A stretch of 54,028 bases of DNA from a virus, in IMG/VR virus record IMGVR_UViG_3300017605_000242, positions 1-54,028 of that record; one strand, written 5' to 3'. Within the stretch, counting starts at the first letter, position 1, and the number at the start of each line of letters is the position of its first letter. The notes beneath the pieces are model-generated. The model saw only the letters and a list, made by a program, of their open reading frames with translations, was not told the origin of the DNA and ran no database searches. This document shows, piece by piece, positions 41,063-49,183 of the stretch. The position numbers were made by a program, and so were the translations under genes.

Positions 41063-41916
41063 CCGCTCCACAGTACGCACAAGACACGGACAATGGCCGT
41101 TACTACTTCCATCCTGGCGATAAGCGTTCGGTGCCTTCGATCACCAACGTTAAGAGCGTGAAGAACTTCAAGGCCGCTGGTGCTGTGGCCGCGAAGGAAT
41201 GCGCTACCTACGCCAGCAAGAATCGAGCCATGCTTGCCACGTTGGATGAGCAAGACGCTTGGTCCCTTGTGAAGGGTGCGCCGTACCGTCCTGACGCCGC
41301 GAAGAACATTGCCAGCAAGAATGGCGATATCGTTCACGGCTGGATTGACGAGCATATCGGGGGCAACGTGGTTGACCCGATGGTGTATATCGATATCAAC
41401 ACAGGTGAAGAGAAGCCTTCCAACCCTACGGCTCGTGGCATGTGGCGCGCGTTCCTTGACTTTGAAGCTCACTACCAGCCTGAGTGGTTCATGAGTGAGT
41501 TCACGGTATGGAACGATACCGTTGGTTACGCTGGCACGATGGATTGGGCCGCGTGGATTAACGGTAACCTGATCCTGGCTGATAACAAGTCGGGTAAGGC
41601 CGCGTATCCTGACATGGCTCTTCAGTTGGCCGCTGGCGGATTCGCTGAATTCATCCTGAAGCCTGACGGTTCAGAGATCGAAGTTCCGAAGTTCGATCGG
41701 TACGGCATTCTTCACGTCAGGCCGCAGTATTGGGAACTGATCCCCGTGGCTCACGTCCCTGAGTGGTGGGAAGCCTTCAAGGCTCTGAAGCTGGTCTTTG
41801 ACACCACGCTTGAGCTTGAAGACAAGACTCTTCTCTATGCTCAGAAGCACCAGGTAAGGGCACCAGCGAAGACGCCTAAGCCGCGTGATCCCCGTAAGGG
41901 CCGAACGGCCAGCTAG
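41059..41916 (+). CDS. Cas4/RecB-like PD-(D/E)XK nuclease
   Basis: 285 residues. VGYAGTMDWAAWINGNLILADNKS contains the D of motif II and D-x-K of motif III, followed by YPDMALQLAAGGFAEF, the QhxxY-like helix of this superfamily; ARGMWRAFLDFEAHYQPEWF is the usual upstream helix. Likely a single-strand exonuclease that acts in replication or recombination. Confidence 0.8.
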   Translation: MTAPQYAQDTDNGRYYFHPGDKRSVPSITNVKSVKNFKAAGAVAAKECATYASKNRAMLATLDEQDAWSLVKGAPYRPDAAKNIASKNGDIVHGWIDEHIGGNVVDPMVYIDINTGEEKPSNPTARGMWRAFLDFEAHYQPEWFMSEFTVWNDTVGYAGTMDWAAWINGNLILADNKSGKAAYPDMALQLAAGGFAEFILKPDGSEIEVPKFDRYGILHVRPQYWELIPVAHVPEWWEAFKALKLVFDTTLELEDKTLLYAQKHQVRAPAKTPKPRDPRKGRTAS

Positions 41917-41929
41917 GCGACTTTGAATC

Positions 41930-42100
41930 ATGGCAATTGATACGCACGAAGACCGCACGCCAGCCGAAGCAACGGCTGACTTCCTGGCTGAGCTTGAGAC
42001 TGAGCTTAGTGAGCGAACGGAGTTCAGCACCAACCATCGAGCCGCCATCATCGTTAGCGCCGCTCCAACTGTGGCCGCTTACTATCTGAAGGGACTGTAA
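41930..42100 (+). CDS. Small hypothetical protein, 56 aa
   Basis: ATG 41930 after a 13-base gap. Product MAIDTHEDRTPAEATADFLA... is acidic and helical with a hydrophobic end (AIIVSAAPTVAAYYLKGL). Not recognised. Confidence 0.55.
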   Translation: MAIDTHEDRTPAEATADFLAELETELSERTEFSTNHRAAIIVSAAPTVAAYYLKGL

Positions 42101-42104
42101 CCAC

Positions 42105-42611
42105 ATGCTCACTGACGAAGAGATCGCATACATGTTCAGGCGTGCCGCTGATGTGCTCGAAGGCGTAGCCGATCCTTCCTACGAAGACGAGCCAGGGCCG
42201 TATGATGACGCGCCGCCGCCTGACGAGCCACAAGACGGTGATCCGTGGGCCGATGACTCACAGCCGCGTGGCCGCGCTCAGAGCCGCCCACAGGGCCGCT
42301 CAGCGCCGCGTGGCGGTACTCAGGGCCGTTCGTCTCAGCCGCGTTCTGGTGGCCAGGCTACTGACCGTGCCAGGCATCGCGCTTCGCGCGCCGCTACTGA
42401 CATCCCTGAGTCTGGTGAGTACGAAGACGAGCGCGGGAAGTCGTGGGTCTTCGGCAAGCGCAATGCACCAGAGTGCAACTGTCACATGGTGGCCGCTTAC
42501 GTCACTGGTGAAAAGCAGAATGGCGACCTTTGGCACGCATGGGGTTGCCCGAAGGGCTTCAGCCAGACCGCGTGGCGTGACAAGTGCGACCTTTGGGAGT
42601 TCACGCGATGA
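42105..42611 (+). CDS. Protein with disordered Arg/Gly/Pro/Ser-rich middle and Cys end, 168 aa
   Basis: Helical start (MLTDEEIAYMFRRAADVLEG), then an ~80-residue low-complexity part rich in R, G, Q, S and P (GRAQSRPQGRSAPRGGTQGR), and a folded end with CNCHMVAAYVTG and CPKGF...CDLWEF. The disordered basic part resembles nucleic-acid binding linkers; the position next to the nuclease fits a DNA-handling role. Confidence 0.6.
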   Translation: MLTDEEIAYMFRRAADVLEGVADPSYEDEPGPYDDAPPPDEPQDGDPWADDSQPRGRAQSRPQGRSAPRGGTQGRSSQPRSGGQATDRARHRASRAATDIPESGEYEDERGKSWVFGKRNAPECNCHMVAAYVTGEKQNGDLWHAWGCPKGFSQTAWRDKCDLWEFTR

Positions 42612-42781
42612 ACGCTCTTCTGGCCGCTGGCCTTCTCCTGATCGCCTTCCTGACCGTGCTTGGCATCCTGTCAGTGGTGGTTAGTCCTTCCACCAGTAAC
42701 GGCCAAGCGCTTTATCTCACAGTCGTTGGATGCCTGATGGTGTTCATCGAGTGTGCATCTGGCGTAGTCCTGTTGGGCTGA
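42608..42781 (+). CDS. Two-helix membrane protein, 57 aa
   Basis: ATGA overlap. Helices at about 4-26 (LLAAGLLLIAFLTVLGILSV) and 37-56. No polar domain. Unknown. Confidence 0.55.
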   Translation: MNALLAAGLLLIAFLTVLGILSVVVSPSTSNGQALYLTVVGCLMVFIECASGVVLLG

Positions 42782-42786
42782 GTCAG

Positions 42787-43197
42787 ATGAACGTGAGCCG
42801 TTCGTGTGCCCGATGCTCAAATAAGCTGACGAAGAACCGTGTAGCAAAGCGTAAGCGCTATTGCTTCAAGTGTGAAGTCATCAATAAGCGTGAGCAAAGG
42901 GCTAGGGCACACGAAGGCCGCGTGATCAAGACCTATGGCCTTCGGCCAGGTGAATATCAGCTCTTGCTTGATGCACAAGGCGGGAAGTGTCCAGTCAAGG
43001 GTTGCCGTGCTAACGGCCGGACAAAGTTCCTGGCCGTGGAGCATGACCACAAGCTAGGGTTTACACGCCTGGCTGTGCGTGGCCTGATGTGCTCTATGCA
43101 TAACAACTGGATTGGCCGCGCTGGTGATGATCCCGAAGTTTTCGATTCAATAGCCGCATACCTCCGTAATCCGCCAGCTAGGGAAGTGCTGAAGTGA
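42787..43197 (+). CDS. Endonuclease VII-like nuclease, second copy
   Basis: 136 residues. An N-terminal zinc knuckle (CARCSNKL...CFKC) and the catalytic part CPVKGCRANGR...AVEHDHKLG...VRGLMCSMHNNWIG, the EndoVII pattern. Sequence differs clearly from the gene at 28420. It may resolve replication intermediates while the other acts in packaging. Confidence 0.82.
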   Translation: MNVSRSCARCSNKLTKNRVAKRKRYCFKCEVINKREQRARAHEGRVIKTYGLRPGEYQLLLDAQGGKCPVKGCRANGRTKFLAVEHDHKLGFTRLAVRGLMCSMHNNWIGRAGDDPEVFDSIAAYLRNPPAREVLK

Positions 43198-43421
43198 GCG
43201 TTGTAAGAGTCTGGAAGGACAAGCGGGAACCGTTGTCTTGGCGTCACTTCGTGGTGGCCGCTTACTGGTCAATCACAGTCATACCGATGGTGTTCCTGAT
43301 CGCCTGTGCCGCGCTCTTTGAGAAGTCTGACGAGTTCCTAGGCAAGCTCAGGCGTTGGGCCAATCCTGGCCTGAACACGAGCTACGGAAGGATTCAACGT
43401 TATGAGCCGCCTAGTAAGTAA
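43194..43421 (+). CDS. One-helix membrane protein, 75 aa
   Basis: GTGA overlap. Basic N-terminus, one helix (VAAYWSITVIPMVFLIACAA), and a basic C-terminal tail. Unknown. Confidence 0.55.
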   Translation: MSVVRVWKDKREPLSWRHFVVAAYWSITVIPMVFLIACAALFEKSDEFLGKLRRWANPGLNTSYGRIQRYEPPSK

Positions 43422-43641
43422 CGAGATCACAACTACACTCGATATGGTCAATAGTACCTATATGGGCCGCGCTCGTGCTCTTGAGCGTGGCCTTGACTAC
43501 GCTTTGGCCAAGGTGCCTGACGCTGAGTTCGTCACCATCAGGGTTTACAAGTGGGTAGAAGATGAGCCTACCGGAACAGAACCAGGCTCAGAGACTTCAG
43601 AACTGAACCAAGACGAAGGGACAGAACACGATGGATGTTAA
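43402..43641 (+). CDS. Hypothetical protein, 79 aa
   Basis: Product MSRLVSNEITTTLDMVNSTY..., helical then one strand (EFVTIRVYKWVEDE), with an acidic disordered end. Overlaps neighbours by 20 and 11 bases. Not recognised. Confidence 0.55.
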   Translation: MSRLVSNEITTTLDMVNSTYMGRARALERGLDYALAKVPDAEFVTIRVYKWVEDEPTGTEPGSETSELNQDEGTEHDGC

Positions 43642-43945
43642 GGATGCATTCGGCCAGCTAATCGAGTGCGGAGACACAGTGGTTTACTGTGTCCGTTCTG
43701 GCTCAACTCAGATCATGAACATGGCTGAGGTTACCGAGATCACAACCCAGACGCCGCGTTGGGAAGGTGACGATAGGTCCAACGATCCACTGGTGATCGG
43801 TGAGTGGCTTCAGGGAACGCACTACTGGTCAGAGCATCGGGTCAAGGGTGAACAGGTGCGTCTGATTCAGCCTGACAACATGGTTGTGATCAGGAAGGCC
43901 AGCACTGAGCGTCACCCTGAGTGGGAAGCGTGCCGCCGTGGCTGA
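43631..43945 (+). CDS. Hypothetical beta-rich protein, 104 aa
   Basis: CGDTVVYCVRSGSTQIMNMA...EVTEI resembles a small SH3-like barrel (IECGDTVVY, HRVKGEQVRLIQPDNMVVI) seen in phage hypothetical proteins. GAAGGGAC ribosome site. No certain family. Confidence 0.6.
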   Translation: MDVKDAFGQLIECGDTVVYCVRSGSTQIMNMAEVTEITTQTPRWEGDDRSNDPLVIGEWLQGTHYWSEHRVKGEQVRLIQPDNMVVIRKASTERHPEWEACRRG

Positions 43946-44171
43946 CACAAGTAACACGGTGGCCATGTTCATTGATGGGCCGCGTCACGGAGTGGTGTTC
44001 TGTGCTATGGCGTGGATGGGATTGTCTGTGCTCTTCCCTGTTCCCGCTGAAGTGAACTTGATCGAGCCAGCCAACCCTGATCCGTTCCCTGAGTGGCCGA
44101 AGACCGCTCAGTATGACTATTGGGGCCGCATGGGTAACGTAACGGTCTACAAATTCAAGGAAGTGAAGTAA
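43938..44171 (+). CDS. Hypothetical protein, 77 aa
   Basis: GTG start, eight-base overlap. Product MADTSNTVAMFIDGPRHGVV... ending YDYWGRMGNVTVYKFKEVK. The FIDGPRHG and Y-K-F ending occur in several small actinophage proteins; function unknown. Confidence 0.6.
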   Translation: MADTSNTVAMFIDGPRHGVVFCAMAWMGLSVLFPVPAEVNLIEPANPDPFPEWPKTAQYDYWGRMGNVTVYKFKEVK

Positions 44172-44977
44172 TGGCCAGCAAGCGAACCAGGAAGCGCGCA
44201 ATCGTCACAGCGATTCCGCTACTACTGGTCAACATCGTGGCCTTCGGTGGCCAGTATGCCTACATCCACGAGCATGTGAACTGGCTGACGCCAGGTCAGG
44301 TGATCTTTGCCCTGGCTCTTGAATCGGTGGCTCTGTTCCTTGCGTATATGGCTGGTCAGGCTCTTACTTCTGGTGACTCAGCCTATGGTCTTCGCATCGC
44401 TAGCTACGTCTTCGGTCTGGCTATCGGATTCATGAACTATTCGCACTATGCCGGGCCAGGCATGACGCCAACCTTTGAAGCCGTGGCCACTGGCCTGATG
44501 TCTGTGGCTAGCCCGTGGCTGTGGGGCATCTACTCACGCCGTCAGAGCCGAGACATCCTGAAGGCCAGAAGGCTTCTACCTGACCGCGCTGTGAAGCTTG
44601 GCTTCCTTCGGTGGGCCATGTGGCCTGGCCGCTCGTGGTTCGTCTTCAGGCGTGCTGTGTGGCTTGGCGTGAACGAGCCTGACCAAGCCCTGACGCTGTG
44701 GGAAGCACAAGAGGCTGAGCTAGCCCTAGAAGCCGCTCAGATCGAGCCTGAGCCCGTGCCAGAGATTGAGCCACCGAAGACACACCAAGCCCTGAGCATG
44801 GCTCAGAGCAAGGCTGAGGCTGTGCGTATCGCCTTCGCTGAGCTAGGCGAAGCCGTAGGTTCGGCCGTGGTGGCTCAGTGGTTGGGTGAACACGGTTGGG
44901 ACGTGACGCCTTCGAGCGTCCGAACGGTGAAGACACGGATGAAGTCAGATGCAATGTCCCAACTGCCAGGAAGCTGA
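44171..44977 (+). CDS. DUF2637-like membrane protein with C-terminal winged helix
   Basis: 268 residues. Four membrane helices in the first 120 residues, a basic juxtamembrane part, an E/P-rich linker (EPEPVPEIEPP) and a C-terminal VAQWLGEHGWDVTPSSVRTVK domain that reads as a winged helix. The arrangement resembles DUF2637-containing proteins of Streptomyces plasmids and integrative elements. It may tether DNA to the membrane. Overlaps both neighbours. Confidence 0.65.
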   Translation: MASKRTRKRAIVTAIPLLLVNIVAFGGQYAYIHEHVNWLTPGQVIFALALESVALFLAYMAGQALTSGDSAYGLRIASYVFGLAIGFMNYSHYAGPGMTPTFEAVATGLMSVASPWLWGIYSRRQSRDILKARRLLPDRAVKLGFLRWAMWPGRSWFVFRRAVWLGVNEPDQALTLWEAQEAELALEAAQIEPEPVPEIEPPKTHQALSMAQSKAEAVRIAFAELGEAVGSAVVAQWLGEHGWDVTPSSVRTVKTRMKSDAMSQLPGS

Positions 44978-45194
44978 TCTTGAGCCCTACGGCTCTAAGT
45001 GGCGCTGTGCTAACCCTAAGTGCCGGTTCATCCTGCCTTGCTGTGAAACAGACTGTGAAGCTCGCTTAGCTCGTAGACCTTCAGGTAAGCACACACGAAC
45101 GGAGTACGAAGGTGACACACCAGACCAGAAGCCAAGCCAGCCTGACGCCACCGAAGGGCCGACCCACGCGAAGCCGCGCGGATGCCCGCGCTAG
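44949..45194 (+). CDS. Zinc-ribbon protein, 81 aa
   Basis: MQCPNCQEADLEPYGSKWRC ANPKCRFILPCCETDCEARL: a C-x2-C...C-x4-C ribbon followed by CCETDC. The rest is disordered. Overlaps the preceding gene by 29 bases. Confidence 0.6.
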   Translation: MQCPNCQEADLEPYGSKWRCANPKCRFILPCCETDCEARLARRPSGKHTRTEYEGDTPDQKPSQPDATEGPTHAKPRGCPR

Positions 45195-45279
45195 GAACAG
45201 GGCCGCTAGGCTCTGCCCGAACTGCCACTTCGCTAGCTGTGGATGGATCAAGCCATGCCCGAATCCGACGCGCCAGAGC
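45112..45279 (+). CDS. Possible small zinc protein, 55 aa
   Basis: GTG 45112 eight bases after GGAG. Product is basic (THQTRSQASLTPPKGRPTRS...) and ends with CPNCHFASCGWIKPCPN, four cysteines and one histidine. It overlaps both neighbours, but the cysteine pattern and ribosome site support it. Confidence 0.45.
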
Positions 45280-45614
45280 TGACGGTAGCTGACGTAATCC
45301 GCCACTACTTCCCAGACTGGCAAGTGCCAGAAGGCCACGTAGGCTGGCGGAAGATGAAGTGTCCCTTCCACGATGACAAGACCGCTAGCGCTGGCATCAA
45401 CGAAGGACTGAACGCCTTCAACTGCCTGGCGTGTCCCTACGCTGGAAGCCCTATCAGCCTGATCATGCGTAAGGAATCAATCGGAAGGGAAGAAGCAATT
45501 GAATTCGCGCGATCGGTACTTGGCACGAGCGTCACGAGAGTACAACGATCAGTTTCTAAATCCAGCCAACGCCGACCATTGGGCCGTGAGCGCTGGAAGG
45601 ACATACTTGGCTAA
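45243..45614 (+). CDS. DNA primase, CHC2 zinc-binding part
   Basis: 123 residues. C40-P-F-H43 and C61-L-A-C64 are the CHC2 zinc ligands, within a VIRHYFPDWQVPEGHVGWRK and FNCLACPYAGSPISLIM context typical of DnaG N-termini. After EEAIEFARSVLG the sequence becomes unlike a primase, while the overlapping +1 frame continues with primase-like sequence. Together with the next gene it makes a two-part primase. Confidence 0.85.
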   Translation: MDQAMPESDAPELTVADVIRHYFPDWQVPEGHVGWRKMKCPFHDDKTASAGINEGLNAFNCLACPYAGSPISLIMRKESIGREEAIEFARSVLGTSVTRVQRSVSKSSQRRPLGRERWKDILG

Positions 45615-46212
45615 CCATGGCATTGAAGCCTTCAGCATTGCTCAGGCTTACATGCTTGGCGTGGTTATCGAACCGTTGCCAGGTGATCACATCTTCCAAG
45701 ATATGCTCGTGTTCCCCTACATAACGCCAGCGCGTGTTAAGGGTTTGAAGTTCAGGCGTCTGACGCCTGACACAGATGGCCGTGGCAAGAACCTGGTTCA
45801 TGATGGCCAGGAACTACGCCTATACAACGTGCAAGCCTACTTTGATGCTGACATGACCATTGGCATAGCCGAAGGCGAAGCTGACGCCATATGCGCCACA
45901 GAGCGTCTTGGTATCCCGACTATCGGAATCCCTGGCTCTGAAGCGTGGAAGAAGCACAGCGGTATCTGGGCATCACTCTTCAAGAACTTTCAGAACGTGC
46001 TGGTATTCACCGATGGTGACAAGGTGAACAGCCAGACTGGCCTACGGCCAGGCGAAGAACTAGGGAAACAGATTGCTAGTTCCCTTGGCTGGCGTGCTCG
46101 TGTCATCAGGTGCCCTGAAGGCGAAGACGTGAGTTCGATGGTGGCCGCTGGCCGCGCTGAAGAGCTTGAAGCGCAATGGTCAGCCGATGACGAAGACGGA
46201 GAAGACGACTGA
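45499..46212 (+). CDS. DNA primase, Toprim catalytic part
   Basis: 237 residues. GIAEGEADAICATERLG holds the Toprim glutamate and VLVFTDGDKVN the D-x-D; LANHGIEAFSIAQAYMLGVV is the usual linker helix. Starts at a TTG inside the upstream gene, 116 bases before its end, in the +1 frame relative to it. Could be translated by coupling or as a +1 frameshift fusion. Confidence 0.85.
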   Translation: MNSRDRYLARASREYNDQFLNPANADHWAVSAGRTYLANHGIEAFSIAQAYMLGVVIEPLPGDHIFQDMLVFPYITPARVKGLKFRRLTPDTDGRGKNLVHDGQELRLYNVQAYFDADMTIGIAEGEADAICATERLGIPTIGIPGSEAWKKHSGIWASLFKNFQNVLVFTDGDKVNSQTGLRPGEELGKQIASSLGWRARVIRCPEGEDVSSMVAAGRAEELEAQWSADDEDGEDD

Positions 46213-46412
46213 TGGCAACGATGGTGAACGGTGCGCCGATCGAGTGGGAAGGCTACCAGTACGCTCGTGTGCATCGTGGGAAGATCGTAGAGACAGGCAA
46301 CCTTGATTGCCTGAAGGCACGCAAGAAGGCTCTTGGTCTTCCCGGTAAGATCAGGTTCAGAGCGTTGTATGTTACCGAGTGGTGGCCAGTCTCGGAGACT
46401 TCTAAGGCATGA
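46212..46412 (+). CDS. Hypothetical protein, 66 aa
   Basis: Product MATMVNGAPIEWEGYQYARV... one-base overlap with primase. A small beta-hairpin-rich basic protein. Unknown. Confidence 0.6.
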   Translation: MATMVNGAPIEWEGYQYARVHRGKIVETGNLDCLKARKKALGLPGKIRFRALYVTEWWPVSETSKA

Positions 46413-46576
46413 GTCATCTAATGACAGATGGTAGGCAATGCGGCCGAAGGGACGGCCACACTGGCAACCACAAGTCATCAGCGGCTAAGCGGGCCGCACA
46501 AGCCCGCTACAAGAAAACAGCTAAGGGCATGTTGACAGATGCCCGCTACGAAGCCACACGAAGAGGTAACAGGTGA
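46409..46576 (+). CDS. Small very basic protein, 55 aa
   Basis: ATGA overlap. MSHLMTDGRQCGRRDGHTGN HKSSAAKRAAQARYKKTAKG; about a quarter K/R, predicted to bind DNA or RNA by charge. GTGA overlap with the next gene. Confidence 0.55.
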   Translation: MSHLMTDGRQCGRRDGHTGNHKSSAAKRAAQARYKKTAKGMLTDARYEATRRGNR

Positions 46577-46773
46577 AAGCGCTAACAGAGCTTGAAGTTC
46601 AGAAGGCCGCTATCCTGAAGGCCGCACGAACGGCCATTAGGCTGAAGCACAGCCTTGCCGCTGACGCTGAGCTAGCGGATAAGCTTCCTAAGCTGGAAGA
46701 CCGAATCAATCGAGCGCTGGCCGCTGGCCAGCCTCTTGAGATCACCCTTGGAAGCGTGCTCGATGAAGCTTAG
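46573..46773 (+). CDS. Helical hypothetical protein, 66 aa
   Basis: GTG start. MKALTELEVQKAAILKAART..., almost entirely helical, amphipathic, possibly a dimer. Overlaps the exonuclease start by 11 bases. Confidence 0.55.
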   Translation: MKALTELEVQKAAILKAARTAIRLKHSLAADAELADKLPKLEDRINRALAAGQPLEITLGSVLDEA

Positions 46774-47317
46774 TCTGAAACCTGCCCGAATTCTTGACTT
46801 CGATACTGAGTCAAGGCCGCTTAGCTGGATTGGGCCAGACTTCACCACGTCAGAGCTGACCGCGATAGCCGCCAGCTTCGGGCTAGACGAGCCTGTTCAG
46901 GTGTGGCTTCTTGGCCGTACCGATCCCGTTTACATGCTTCAGATGTTCAGGCGTATGTGGGACGAAGCCGATATCGTCACTGGCCACTACATCAGGAACC
47001 ACGATCTACCGCGCATCAACGCGATGATGGCTGAGTTCGGACTTCCCGCGCTTGATGCCAAGCTGACGATTGACACCAAGAATGATCTCGTCAAGATTCA
47101 AGGCGTGAGCAAGAGCCAGCAAAACCTGTCAGAGATGCTTGGTATCGAAGCGCCGAAGGTGGGCATGAGTCAGAACGCCTGGCGCGCCGCTAACAGGCTT
47201 GAGCGCGTTGACCTTACCCGCGCTCGTGTCATCGGTGATGTGCGCCAGCACCAAGCGCTACGGCTCAAGCTCAATGAGCTTGGCTGGCTGAATCCGCCTC
47301 AGCTCTGGGAACCGTAA
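46763..47317 (+). CDS. DEDD-type 3'-5' exonuclease
   Basis: 184 residues from ATG 46763 (the longer frame from 46736 lies within the upstream gene). ILDFDTES (motif I, D-x-E), TGHYIRNHDLPRINAM (motif II), KLTIDTKNDLVKIQG and RVIGDVRQHQALRLK (motif III D) give the DnaQ-like set. It duplicates the exonuclease activity already present at the N-terminus of the polymerase, so it may proofread, degrade host DNA, or process ends. Confidence 0.8.
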   Translation: MKLSLKPARILDFDTESRPLSWIGPDFTTSELTAIAASFGLDEPVQVWLLGRTDPVYMLQMFRRMWDEADIVTGHYIRNHDLPRINAMMAEFGLPALDAKLTIDTKNDLVKIQGVSKSQQNLSEMLGIEAPKVGMSQNAWRAANRLERVDLTRARVIGDVRQHQALRLKLNELGWLNPPQLWEP

Positions 47318-47757
47318 TGATTTGGGGCCAGACTGGCACGCGCAAAGGTGCCACGCATCTTCAGATAGCGTCAGTTGGCTGGCTCTGGTCACGGTATCCG
47401 ATCACAGAACTTCACACAGGAGATTGCATAGGCGTTGATGAACAGCTCTATCATCTGGGCCGCGCGTTTGGCGCTCACATAGAGATTCATCCGCCACGCA
47501 ATTACAAGTACCGTGCCTTTGTCGGTGATCACCTAGACCACTGGTGGCAGGAACAGACTTACACTCAAAGAGATCAGGAGATTGTTCACGAAGGTGACGC
47601 GCTGGTTGGTTGCCCGCGTGGGATTAAGGAAGAGTTCAGCCATAGCGGTACGTGGAACACTATTCGCTATGCTCGATCCCTTCAGCGTCCCATTGCGATC
47701 GTGTGGCCGAACGGCCACATCAGCTACGAGCACTGGACTTTGGAGCGTGTCACATGA
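47317..47757 (+). CDS. SLOG/DUF2493-type Rossmann protein
   Basis: 146 residues: ITELHTGDCIGVDEQLYHLG RAFGAHIEIHPP is the G-D-x-G-x-D nucleotide-binding signature of the SLOG superfamily, followed by GDALVGCPRG. SLOG proteins bind or make nucleotide-derived ligands. Lies upstream of the nucleotide-metabolism genes. Confidence 0.75.
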   Translation: MIWGQTGTRKGATHLQIASVGWLWSRYPITELHTGDCIGVDEQLYHLGRAFGAHIEIHPPRNYKYRAFVGDHLDHWWQEQTYTQRDQEIVHEGDALVGCPRGIKEEFSHSGTWNTIRYARSLQRPIAIVWPNGHISYEHWTLERVT

Positions 47758-48035
47758 GGATAGAAGGGTATGGCGGAAGGCCAGGGTTTGCCACGAATGA
47801 TCTTAGCGTTCTAAACGGCTTGCTATTCGATGGCGTGTCAACCGTGATGGAAGAGCGCCGATGCGCTAACAGCAAGTGCGGACGCTACTTCAAGCCGCGC
47901 GCCGATGGTGACGACTATTGCTCTGAGCCATGTGAATTCGATTCCAACCCAAAGTTTCGTCCTAACAGGTCTTCACCCAACCTGAGCAAGGCTGTTCTGA
48001 ACTACGAGCGTCAAAGGAAGGCACACAGTGATTAA
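47754..48035 (+). CDS. Zinc-knuckle protein, 93 aa
   Basis: ATG 47754 in an ATGA overlap. RRCANSKCGRYFKPRADGDDYCSEPC is cut here into its key residues: C37, C42, C56 and C60 approximately, a treble-clef-like zinc site. Basic C-terminus. Unknown role. Confidence 0.6.
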   Translation: MRIEGYGGRPGFATNDLSVLNGLLFDGVSTVMEERRCANSKCGRYFKPRADGDDYCSEPCEFDSNPKFRPNRSSPNLSKAVLNYERQRKAHSD

Positions 48036-48420
48036 CATCAGCCAGCACGTTGAAAGCGTGGTTAAGGATCAGCTAGCGAAGGCTTGTGCCAGGCTTGGCG
48101 TAGACAAGTCTGAAGTTGGCTACGCCATCGGTGGCCACGGCCAGCTAACCATTCTGGTGATGCCAGGTGGCCAGCAACTAGCGCCAGCGTGGGTTTTGCT
48201 TCTCACGCTCAGGCACAAGCTGTTGGGCCGTGAGCCGATAGCCGGTAGCCTTCCGATCCCTGGCGTGTTGCCTTCGGATGCCGACTTTAGGACTGTTGTA
48301 GACCGTGTTCTAGGCGAGATACACCAAGCCCGTGAAGACGACTTCAACGGCAAGGCACCTGGTGACGGCCGGATTGATCCATCACAGGTGATCGAGATAC
48401 CGAAGGGCAGGCAAGCGTGA
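48028..48420 (+). CDS. Hypothetical protein, 130 aa
   Basis: GTG start. MINISQHVESVVKDQLAKAC..., an alpha/beta fold with GYAIGGHGQLTILVMPGG and a helical second half. Not recognised. GTGA overlap with the next gene. Confidence 0.6.
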   Translation: MINISQHVESVVKDQLAKACARLGVDKSEVGYAIGGHGQLTILVMPGGQQLAPAWVLLLTLRHKLLGREPIAGSLPIPGVLPSDADFRTVVDRVLGEIHQAREDDFNGKAPGDGRIDPSQVIEIPKGRQA

Positions 48421-48782
48421 ATCGTGACTTCGTTACGAAGGATTCTGGCCAGCGCCAGGCTTACGGCTCTGGCATGGTTCGTGACGTGAACACGGATAAG
48501 CCCGCGTTCGATCTGATACAGCCAATTGGCGTGGCCTTTGAAGATCAGATGCTCACACGGTGGGCCAACCTAATGACTCGTGGCGCTAAGAAGTACGGCG
48601 TTCGGAATTGGGAAAAGGCTAGAACCTGGCGTGAGTGGGCCAGGTTCCGTGGCTCAGCCCTTCGTCACTTCATGCAATGGTATGCGGGTATGGACGATGA
48701 AGACCACGCCGCAGCCGTGTTCTTCAACATCACCGCAGCCGAATACGTGGAGATTCGCAAGGAATATGAGGCTAACTCATGA
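48417..48782 (+). CDS. DUF5664-like dATP/dGTP diphosphohydrolase
   Basis: 121 residues: RWANLMTRGAKKYGVRNWEK ... FRGSALRHFMQWYAGMDDEDHAAAVFFN matches the helical MazG-like pattern (GAKKYG-RNW, RH-WY-G-D-D-H-A-A--FN). Such enzymes hydrolyse purine dNTPs. Next to a DUF4406 protein and ThyX, so it belongs to a nucleotide-pool module. Confidence 0.78.
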   Translation: MNRDFVTKDSGQRQAYGSGMVRDVNTDKPAFDLIQPIGVAFEDQMLTRWANLMTRGAKKYGVRNWEKARTWREWARFRGSALRHFMQWYAGMDDEDHAAAVFFNITAAEYVEIRKEYEANS

Positions 48783-49183
48783 GGCTTTATATTGGTGGCC
48801 AGATGCGCGGATTGGAAGACTTCGGTCACGCGCTCTTTGACGAAGCCGAAGAGGTAATCAGGGCCATGGGCTGTGAGTGCTTCAATCCTGCCCGTTACGA
48901 TCGTGAACACGAAGTCAAAGGCGAAGACATCAGGCTTGGCCTGGCCGCTGACATGGCGTGGATTCTGGCTCACAGCCAGGGCATGATTGCTCTTGAGAAC
49001 TGGCGTAATTCGGCAGGTGCGAAGGCTGAGATCACCCTTCACCACGCGCTAGGCTTGCCCGTGTGGGAACTTCCCGACTTCGTTAGGTTCGGTATCCAAG
49101 GGCCGAAGATTCCGCCTCTGGTGCCCGTTCAGGTGCGTCTTCGGTGGGACGCTCACGGGAACGCTGACTTGGAAGTTGTCTGA
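48779..49183 (+). CDS. DUF4406-type nucleoside deoxyribosyltransferase-like protein
   Basis: 134 residues: MRLYIGGQMRGLEDFGHALF..., CFNPARYDRE, LAADMAWILAHSQGMIALEN, SAGAKAEITLHHALGLPVWE are the successive motifs of the DUF4406/nucleoside 2-deoxyribosyltransferase fold. ATGA overlap with the gene before it. Confidence 0.8.
   Translation: MRLYIGGQMRGLEDFGHALFDEAEEVIRAMGCECFNPARYDREHEVKGEDIRLGLAADMAWILAHSQGMIALENWRNSAGAKAEITLHHALGLPVWELPDFVRFGIQGPKIPPLVPVQVRLRWDAHGNADLEVV

Noticed and set aside
48417-48782. 2-aminoadenine (Z) genome suggested by the dATP/dGTP hydrolase
   Set aside because: No PurZ-like adenylosuccinate synthetase or DatZ-like protein is visible, and DUF5664 enzymes are common in phages with normal DNA.
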